From the NCBI GenBank assembly GCA_024734495.1, contig JALMQS010000085.1, positions 12,500,048-12,564,047 of the forward strand: a stretch of DNA of 64,000 nucleotides, written 5' to 3'. Source of the DNA: Forficula auricularia (lineage: Eukaryota; Arthropoda; Insecta; Dermaptera; Forficulidae). Under the pieces are notes generated by a model. It made no database searches. It saw only the letters and a program-made list of their open reading frames with translations, and was not told the origin of the DNA. The translations under genes were made by a program, and so were the position numbers. Shown in pieces: positions 55,923-64,000 of the stretch (within the stretch, counting starts at the first letter, position 1; the number at the start of each line of letters is the position of its first letter).

Positions 55923-56497
55923 AAATATATTGTTAACTAATTAAATATTTTACTAATCGGTTTCTGTATGATTTTTTTTTCTTTTTAATTTTATTTATTA
56001 TAATTTTATATTTATTTTATAACTTAAGATCATGTTTCATTTAAAACGATGATTATAACTAGTAATAATTTTAATAATGCAAATCTAAAAATTAATTTCT
56101 ACCATATCTTACTTAGTTATACATAGTATCTAAGAGCTATACAATATAGAGTATACACTATACATACATTCAAGTTATCTTAATAAATTCAAATTTGTAT
56201 ACTTTGAGCGTTAGTTTCCATTTTCACAACCAGAGAGCGCTACTCTTGCTACGTTCGTTTTCACTACTCTAGATGGCGCCAATATTCTCTATACTAAAAT
56301 GTTCAGGAAAATAAATAATTCGAGAAAAGATACCTGTACTCGCGCGCTCAAATTGAACATGCCTGGGTAAAGTAGGTGCCCCTAAATTTGAATTTTTTAT
56401 TAACTTCTTTTAAGATAAAATTCGATATTTTATTATTTTTGGCAAGGTAGCATTTATCCTTAAGACCTTGTATTGTTTTTAAATTGCCTATCTAAAT

Positions 56498-57256
56498 CAG
56501 TTGTTTCTCAACGTGAGGCCCCCGCGCCACAGGGGGGTAATTTGATTGTTAAGGGGGTCAATTCGAACATGGGCCGGCCTCGTAGTATGTATCTGTTTTT
56601 ATTTTTATTTACATATTTCAGTTTTAGGAGAATATAACACAAATTCAAATAGAATAAATATGTTTTTTTGCAGTGGAGAAAATGTGTTATATACATTTAA
56701 ATATGCATATTTCTACGTTTACTCCATTTATCATTAGAAATAAATGTGTTGAAAGGCTCATCTGTTCATTCAGGGTGCTAGCGTCTGTCTGGTTGTCTAA
56801 ATACAGGCGTTGCCATCAAGTGCTGCCATCTGTTAAACTCAAAGTTGTCGAAAATATAGTATAGAGACAATTTTTTCGCGTGGGACGTGACATAATCCAA
56901 CCTAAAGTTTGCGTCCTATGAAAAAAATGAATTTGAAAATATATATTTTTAATATTAAAAAAATATGTAATTTTTTTTTTAATAAAATGTTTTTATTTTC
57001 AAATTTAAATTTACATAATTTACATAAGTAATTATTTTTACAATAATTTGGGCATCGAGCAACACCCCCTTCCCATGTCCATATTTACAACAGTGTCTTA
57101 TATTATCTTATTCACTTTTAGATATTATTGTGGGAAAGATTTTCTAAATTTGTTTTTTTTTACTCTATAATTATATAAATAACAAAAAAAAAATTACTTA
57201 GGGGGAAATTTTAAAAAGCCTTTGGGGCATGACACAAAAAAGCTTTGGAAACACTG
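56498..57256. mobile_element. hAT-like MITE, right-arm copy
   Basis: Inverse of 12512-13267, flanked by ATCTAAAT and ATCTAAAC. Confidence 0.75.
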
Positions 57257-57575
57257 ATCTAAACGATGAATTTATTTATTATTTAAGTTTTTGATTTGTT
57301 ATTAATGTAAGGTCCACCTTATTAAGGGTATTATTTATTTTTAAAGTTGTATCTTAATAACATATTATTAAAAAAAATTAATGTAAATTAGATTATACTT
57401 TTTTGACATATATATCAAGAATGGATATTTATTTGAAATTCTGTTCCGCTTCTTAGAGAAATAAATTAATTGCCATATTATATCATGAATAATCAGTAAG
57501 ATAGACTGAAATTAAAGCTCTTAAAAAATTTTTAACTTCACCATTTTATTTCAAATATAAAATAAACAAATAAGA

Positions 57576-58057
57576 TCTATATAAATAAAAATGTACTGTT
57601 ACGCTCAAGTGATACGTTGAAGGATCTCCGAAAGTTCTTCACCGATTTCTTTGAAATTTTCACATAACATTCCATTCAAATACACAAGTGTTTTTATATA
57701 TAGTGTTTTTATAGATATCACACCTGTGGCATGTAAAAAATATTTTCTTTTTGAGGAAACAACGCCAGCGTCTCTCTGGGGGTAAAAGCAAACAAACAAG
57801 ATGGCCGATAATAGCTTTTTGGAAATCTTTCAACTGTCAATATTATTTTTGGTTAAGGGAAGCATTTTGACAATTAATATATAATTCATTTACTGTTTTA
57901 ATACCTATTCTATAATTATTTGCATTTTCAATTTATTTTTAAAACTATTATTATTTTTTAAATACCTATATTCAAATTTTTGATCAAATCAGTTTTGACA
58001 GGTAAGCAATATATAATCATTTATCATTTTTTTTTAACTCGTGGTGGGGTCAGCTAT
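57576..58057 (+). mobile_element. Non-autonomous Helitron, right-arm copy
   Basis: 5' TCTATATAAATAAAAATG, 3' GGGGTCAGCTATT. Inverse of 11712-12192. Confidence 0.7.
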
Positions 58058-58059
58058 TA

Positions 58060-58142
58060 TCTATATAAATTTTAACAATAAAACGAGACGCTCCCCGCCA
58101 AGGGTTAGGTGACGCCGGGCCGAAGGCCCGGGCGTCAACTAG
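58060..58142 (+). mobile_element. Miniature Helitron-like element, right-arm copy
   Basis: 5' TCTATATAAATTTTAAC, GC-rich stem-loop, 3' GGGCGTCAACTAG. Inverse of 11628-11709 with a few substitutions (CGAAGG in the loop). Confidence 0.6.
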
Positions 58143-58753
58143 TTTATAATAAAAATAAATATTTTATCAACACATCAAAACCGTAAAGTTCTTTTATGAG
58201 TCCAAATTAAATTTATTAGTTTGATCGTATTTTTATTGATTGAATGATTTGTGAATGGGATGATTGATTCATTGATTCATTCGATATTTGTTTCAGTATA
58301 ACTTTCACTCATTCAAGGAAAACGGCATCCGGACGGTGTTTCCGAATTAGACAAGAATGGTGGGGGTGTGGTGGCATTGCCGGGTCATTCGAACCATGCA
58401 TCAAATCCAAGGACGCCTATTCATTGGATGTCACAAGCCTTTTCGAGAGGCAATTCAACAGGTTGGAAAAACAGTAAACCATCATCCAAGTAGTCATCGA
58501 ATAATAAATGAGAAGGAAAAGTAAATGGAAAAAATTTCAGAAAAATGATTTCGGATGAATCTTTAATACTCAGTGCATTCGATTCAATTTTCTTCGTGTT
58601 GAGATATGTTTAAGTGTGGTGGAGAAAAATCATAAAAAATCATAAAATAAATCATAAATTTCAAAAATGTTTTCTGTCTGTATTTATATGTTGGAATGTC
58701 TATGTATGCGTGTGGCTGCATTCTGAAACTTATTATAAAACATATAATTGCAT

Positions 58754-58761
58754 ATTATAAG
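58754..58761. other. Empty target site for the left-arm hAT element
   Basis: A single ATTATAAG (inverse of CTTATAAT), flanked by the same sequences that flank the filled site in the left arm. Confidence 0.9.
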
Positions 58762-58844
58762 GTATGTAATATGAGAAATATGTCATGACCTAACATTTTT
58801 AAAGCACCAAAGTAAGAAAATATGATGAAGCATGAATAGTTAGT

Positions 58845-58880
<36 letters not shown>

Positions 58881-59581
58881 GCAATCGAATGCAAGAAGGG
58901 GTGCACAAGTAAAGATGCAGTTCCTATGGATCTCGAAAGACCCTTGCATTACCGAAGAGAAGGGAAAGTTGATTAAGTGAGAGGGTGTAGACGTAGGTGT
59001 CTATGCACCCCGGTTTTGAAGGTTTGAAGATTATAGATGATGGGAAAGATGGAGGCTGGGAGAGAGTTCCAATTCAACTTAGTCTGACGGCTCGTTTCTG
59101 AATTGCATCCAGGGTAGCAAGAGAATATTTTGAGGCTCCTCTCCATAGATGAGAGCCTTATTCGAGACAGGGGCGGATTTGGGCCTTGTAGATGGGGAGA
59201 AGTTGTGGGGGTTTGTAAAATCGCTTGGACCTGAATAAGAAGCCAATCTTCCTTGCTGCAGATTTCGCCACAGAGGAGATGTGTTCATTCCAAGACAGGT
59301 CAGATGCGACAGAGACGCCCAACAAGGATAGGCTGTCACACATTTTCAGGATATTCGAATCGAAGTGAATATCAGGGAAATCTTTATTTTCGCGCCTAGA
59401 AATTAGACAACATTGAGTCTTGTTTGAATTAAAGTTAACTAAATTTTGAGAGCCCCATTTATTCAGTTTGTCTAGGTCGAGAGTAATTGAGGAGGCAACA
59501 TTGATTCGATTATTCGGGAGTGAGGGTTTGCCGTGTAGAGTGCTATCGTCGGCGTAACAATGAGTGGGGTTTGACGTTTAA
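58845..59581 (-). mobile_element. 5'-truncated Jockey/CR1-like LINE fragment, right arm only
   Basis: The poly-A end appears as a T run of about 30 (58849-58877). The left arm lacks the element, and its sequence joins TAGTTAGT to TATTGG directly. Only about 3 bp (AGT) are repeated at the borders, so the duplication is very short or the insertion was accompanied by deletion. Confidence 0.8.
58885..59573 (-). pseudogene. Reverse transcriptase fragment with YADD motif (Jockey/CR1-like)
   Basis: It would be the catalytic end of a non-LTR retrotransposon reverse transcriptase. On the minus strand: CYADDSTLHGKPSLPN with the YADD catalytic motif (codons at 59545-59556), LDKLNKWGSQNLVNFN, KTQCCLISRR, LLGVSVASDLSWNEHISSV, ARKIGFLFRSKRF and YKAQIRPCLE, then an in-frame TAA where relatives have Y, GSHLWRGASKYSLATLD, and after a frameshift WNSLPASIFPSSYNL. 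About 138 codons are open before the stop. The N-terminal palm/finger motifs and the endonuclease are missing. Inactive remnant. Confidence 0.85.
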
Positions 59582-59659
59582 AGTTATTGAATAGCTAAGG
59601 CTGAAAGGAAGTAGAAGAAGATAATTACTATTATTATTGTTCAGTTCTATAATCAGAAT

Positions 59660-59712
59660 TGGATAGAGCCTGATGAAGCTATAATAAATTAGCGAAACGT
59701 TGCCATTGCTTG
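59660..59712 (+). ncRNA. Degenerate hammerhead-like motif, family 3, right-arm copy
   Basis: GAGC, CTGATGA, A, GCTA-TAATAAAT-TAGC, GAAAC, GTT, GCC. Core intact, stem I weak. Confidence 0.4.
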
Positions 59713-60184
59713 TATGATTTAACTTGGTGTTTAATTGTTTTCCTTTTTCCTCTGATTTGTTATATCTAATCAGATATAATGTTTTGATTTTATTTACCTA
59801 GGGAAATAAATTTATTTATTTTTGAATTTTAATTAAAAGTGCCTGGAGCACTGATCGATGCTAGGTAACTTTTTGCCTTTAAATAGCTTAAGTTTCAAAT
59901 TTCAAGGCTCTGCGACTTACCGAAGACGAGATATGAACGATTAAAATATTTATTTTGCGACATGACTAATTTATACCCCCCCTTCTTTTATTTCAATCGG
60001 ATTAAAATTTATACACGACTAATAACTCATGAGACTTGATAAGTTCACCAATTTTTAGCGAAATCGTTATAGCCGTTTTCGAGAAACCGATTATATATAT
60101 ATGAGAAAAGCTCGTTTAATATAATAAGATTATGAATTTAAATCCAAAGAAATTAATTTTCTAATTTATTAGAATAGTTAATTG

Positions 60185-60302
60185 TTTTAATTGAAAAGTT
60201 TTTATTTTGCCGAGAGTAGCAGAGTTGTTGATTCATAAAGAGAAAAACAGAGGTTGTCCTCTGCTTGATGCAAATAAACATACACACCTATATATATATA
60301 TA
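60185..60302 (-). mobile_element. Family-2 hammerhead element end, right-arm copy
   Basis: Inverse of 8541-8644, from TTTTAATTGAAAAG through GCCGAGAGTAGCAGAGTTG to CATACACACC. Confidence 0.65.
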
Positions 60303-60759
60303 TATTTAAAACCTTATTATACAGGGGTTTATTGGAATACAATTAAGTGCCAATTGAGATAAAGAATGCCACGGGAATTCATGAATTCAAAAATTTGTAA
60401 ATTCTAAGAGATGATCTTCTTGTGATATCTCCACCAAAATGATAATACTAAGTTGTGGTATACTTTGTGTTGTTTGCTGTATTATTATAATAATGTTTGT
60501 ATGTATATTATTATGATATTATTGTTATAGTATTTGTATTGTATGGTATAGTATTGTATATGTAATATTGTTATAATATCTGTATTCTATTGTATTATTG
60601 TTGTACATTATTAATGTTTTATATTGTATTGTATTGTTAACTTTTATGATTGTATATTATTATTGTATATGTATAGCTGAAAAATAGCTAATAAAGAAAT
60701 TAGTATTATTATAATTATAAATTAAAAAAAAATATATATTAATATGATTCTTACACAAA

Positions 60760-61470
60760 TTTACAAAGACAAGTTCAGACGAGTTTTAGTCGAATAAAAA
60801 TTGTTCTCGTTGAGGACAAAAAAGGAATAAATAAAGATGATTCGAGAATCTTTGGAATAATCCATTTCTAAGAACTTTCAATAAATAAGATAGGAAATAA
60901 CTAAGAGTACTATAGAAAACTCATAGCTTGCTTATAGCAATAGAATGAAGAGAAATTTAAGCTTTTCTTATAGGACAGGGTTTTTTTTAAATATTTTTCT
61001 AATTAATATATTAAGTGAATATATATCAGAGTTATTTTTGACAGCGACATTTTTAAACAAGATATATATATCGCTAGACCATTGCTTGTTGAGGCTATTG
61101 GGGTCAGCTAAATCTTAAATTATTATTACTTAATATCTGAGAAAAATTACATGCATTCAATTCGCGAGTGCATCAAATGTAGGAAACTCATCATTTATAG
61201 GACAGGCTTATTCATTGTGGAAGATGGCCAATTTCCATCTCAGGGACTGTGGAGTTTAAATCAAAAGAATTATTTTCTGACTCCTACATTCGTTTGAAAG
61301 GTCCCAAAATGTATTTTTTTTTAATCTAATGTTAAATTTGAAAAATAACGAAAATGATGCCGTATTCGATAAAATTTGCAAAAAAAGCAACGATCAAAAT
61401 AAAATTTCAAAAAATGAAGGATAATTTTTTGGACACTATCCCCTGGCTGAAAAGTCACCAACTGCCATAT
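60760..61470 (+). mobile_element. Truncated hAT-like copy, right arm
   Basis: Inverse of 7353-8060, including the 215-bp insertion with duplicated TTATAGGACAGG. Confidence 0.6.
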
Positions 61471-62506
61471 ATATATGACCATCATTGAATACACTGTCTT
61501 AAGACTGGTTTGACACAATCACCCTTCTCCACTCGTCTCTTTGACCTTTCTAAATGACCCATATCGTTAATTATTTGTGAATATATACCTATACATATAT
61601 ATGTATATATAATAAATATAATAAATCCAACAACAGAATATATTATTAATAAAATCTAATTTGCTATTACCATTTAAATATTGATAAAATAAAAATACAA
61701 TTAACTAATGTTTCTGCTAGTAATAATATTTGTGTAATTCCTAAGGGTGAGTGCTCCTACTATATTGCTTCTTAGGATCGCTCTCCCTGCCTCTAATAAA
61801 TAAATAAATAAACAAATAATTCCCATGATGGTTAACCAGACGAAATTACTTTACCAACCGGCCATTATTGACATTCCGGCTAGAGATAAATCATTCGAGT
61901 AGATATATAAAATAAGAAATTTATGAACGTTCGGTATTTCAATTGCGCTTTTTTCTTTCTGGCTCTTTACTCTGTGGAAGGAAAGTTTTTTTCTTTTTTA
62001 TTTCAAACGATAGAAAAGACATTTCTTTTAACTTTTCAAATAAATAAACATTTTTAAATTTAGTGAATGCCCTCCAAAGATGGTGGTCCTAAAAATAAAA
62101 CATTTTCTCTTTCGCTTTTTCAAACAAAGCATTCTTTATTTTGTATCGACTTCATCAAATAGCAGGATATAAATTTATTTATTTTTTATTTTTTTAGGTA
62201 GTTGAGTATTAGATATGTATATATTTTCTTTTAAATTAGAATTTTCTTAACGTTTATCATTTAAAATAATTAACAATTGATGAATAGGTACTAAGTAAAA
62301 TTATAAAGTTGAGGATTTATGGTAATAATTTTCAGTGTTGTAATTTATTATTTTATTTTAAAGTTATATTCGGTCATACGAAATAATAATGGTATAGCTA
62401 ATTTTTAAGTTAAAACGAACAAATTTCTCAACAATAATTAAATCCTAGTGTTTACTTATACCATATCAAGTGAAGATGAGCTTCACAACTTAGCAGTACC
62501 AATATT

Positions 62507-62905
62507 TTAGACCTATATGCAATACCGCTAGGACTAAAAAAAGTGTCAATGTCACCAGTCTTTATTTATTTATTTATTTCAGGGAGATTTGGAGATGTTA
62601 CCCATCAAATTGAGTGTCCAGTTTAAACAGTTTTTTCAAATAAAAACTAATCAAGATATGATGCATAATTTCAGGAATTATTTGGGAACTATTGTTCAAT
62701 ACAGTCAAAGTACCGGAATTCTTTGAATGACAGTTAAGGCCTTCCAAATGCTACGTTTACCTTCGAAAAAGGCATAATAGCTTATGCAGAAATAAATCTA
62801 TGGGGTTTTTACTCCATTTTTCATGCAGGTTCTTATATTTGTTCAAAAAGACAGTAAAAAGTGGTAGAGTGAGGAAGTGGAGTGTTTCCTACCCAAAATA
62901 CCGTT
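62507..62905. other. Unique sequence outside the right arm; no recognised gene
   Basis: Starts abruptly after AATATT with TTAGACC. No similarity to the corresponding left flank (before 6323) was seen. A TTTATTTATTTATTT run is near 62563-62578. Confidence 0.5.
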
Positions 62906-63143
62906 TTAGGGGCAGTTGTATGTCGGTACGTAAACTCTTTTTAAACGTTGACAAAGGGTAAAACCTTAAAATTCACCTTGTGATGGGTGGAATGGCCAAT
63001 CAGATGAAAGTGATGAATGGCCAATCAGATGTCAGGCACTTTCATCTGATTGGCCATCCCACCAGGCACAAAGTGAATTTTAAGGTTTTACCCTTTGTCA
63101 ACGTTTAAAAAGAGTTTACCTACCGACATACAACCGGCCCTAA
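62906..63143. mobile_element. Palindromic MITE
   Basis: 238 bp with arms of about 105 bp. Left TTAGGGGCAGTTGTATGTCG, right inverted TTAGGGCCGGTTGTATGTCG. Inner blocks CAACGTTTAAAAAGAGTTTA and TTCATCTGATTGGCCAT are matched inverted. The loop repeats AATGGCCAATCAGATG. No obvious target duplication. Confidence 0.8.
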
Positions 63144-64000
63144 GTCACCTATCAGTCAGAACTCTAAAGGCCTAAACTCAAAGCTGGAGTAAAAATAAAA
63201 GGTCATATTTTTTGTTGTTCGTTTTATGCTACGTTTTTGCTAGGCCTTGTCTGTTGAACAAACTTGATTTGTTTAGATATGTAGTTCAGTGTGTGTAAGG
63301 CCCTTATGGCTGAATTGACTTGAAACTAGTTTAATCGAAGGTGGCAAAACCGAATCTAAGCAAACAAAACAAATAAATACAATATTTTCTATACTAGTAG
63401 TGTGACGTCTTGGTAAAAAAATTCGTTTTTTCCGTTATAGACCAGTCATTGTTAGATATCAAAATTAATTGAAAACAACGTTCTATATCTTCTTCACGAT
63501 GGCGTCTATTCCTAGAGTGGATTTCAAGTGTTGATAAAACCAAAAAGAATTAATCAATTTCAGCTATTTCGGTATCTAAATGAATGAGATTAGGTGTTAG
63601 GACATGCAACACCATATAATAAAATTTAACATATAAAATAGAACATTTTTCAAATTTAATGAGAATGTTATTCTGCATAATGGTCTTGTGGATTTAATTC
63701 AAAATCAAATTTCTTCTCTATGAGTAAAAAAATGCTTTGAGACGTCGACGCACGCTCTAGAAACATGATATCTCTATGATCAAGTGCCTCTGTTACTATA
63801 TATTTATTAATGTTTTATTAGATTTTTTCAACTTTATTTATTAATTGGTCCTCACAAAAAGATTCAAGACGCCTGAATAATAGAGGCAAATTACTCAGGA
63901 TGTATTGTATATAACGGCTACTAAAAAAATGAAAATTTTGAAATTAATTTCTTGTGTGTCATATTTTCCTTTTGTATTCCTAGAATATTTCAATACTAAT
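63144..64000. other. No recognised gene
   Basis: AT-rich sequence to the window edge; no supported feature. Confidence 0.4.

Larger units (their letters stand above)
53804..62506 (-). repeat. Right arm of the large inverted repeat
   Basis: Reverse complement of 6323-15953. The inner edge is the gap; the outer edge is at GTACCAATATT (about 62506), where the sequences stop matching. It lacks the hAT element and has an extra LINE fragment. Confidence 0.93.

Noticed and set aside
1..64000. CRISPR arrays, bacterial operons, prophage or rRNA genes.
   Set aside because: No regularly spaced repeat-spacer array, ribosome-binding-site-led gene series or rRNA-like sequence was seen; the content is eukaryotic repeat DNA.

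Overview
The window is AT-rich (roughly 70% by eye), gene-poor eukaryotic DNA, most likely from an invertebrate. Helitron ends of the usual arthropod type, hAT elements, tRNA-derived SINEs and non-LTR retrotransposon fragments all point that way; the species cannot be named. No intact host gene was recognised. The only clear coding pieces belong to transposons: a Helitron helicase C-terminus (27610-28233, minus), an RTE-like reverse transcriptase fragment (43822-44480, plus, broken) and a Jockey/CR1-like reverse transcriptase fragment with a YADD motif (58885-59573, minus, broken). One open frame at 33519-33860 could be an exon, with low confidence.

The large-scale feature is an inverted repeat. 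Left arm 6323-15953 is the near-identical reverse complement of right arm 53804-62506. The right arm starts exactly at a 100-N assembly gap (53704-53803). Each arm has a private insertion: a 1,623-bp hAT element in the left (9379-11001, 8-bp target duplication, single-copy empty site at 58754-58761) and a LINE fragment in the right (about 58845-59581). This fits two haplotypes wrongly joined at the gap, or a real young inverted duplication.

The most notable biology is a group of small repeats carrying hammerhead-ribozyme-like motifs (CTGANGA - stem II - GAAA - short stem III - UH - stem I). Several independent sequence families keep the same fold with different, compensating stems: 5926-5980, 13960-14004, 17545-17620, 17891-17944, 38982-39055, 44303-44352 and 9694-9743/10085-10134, plus relics. 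Their host elements are partly palindromic, 169 to about 660 bp, and flanked by 11-15 bp target duplications, like non-autonomous Penelope-like elements or retrozymes.

Layout. 1-6.3 kb: hAT-like copy, a 1.4-kb inverted-repeat element, repeat R1, first hammerhead element. 6.3-16 kb: left arm. 16-27 kb: minisatellite, full-length family-2 hammerhead element, second R1, several tandem arrays. 27-34 kb: Helitrons and a hAT-like copy. 34-45 kb: SINEs, nested hammerhead elements, retrotransposon fragments. 45-53.7 kb: G-rich island, R1, a foldback element with a SINE in one arm. 53.8-62.5 kb: right arm. 62.5-64 kb: a small palindromic MITE. Nested insertions give several relative ages.
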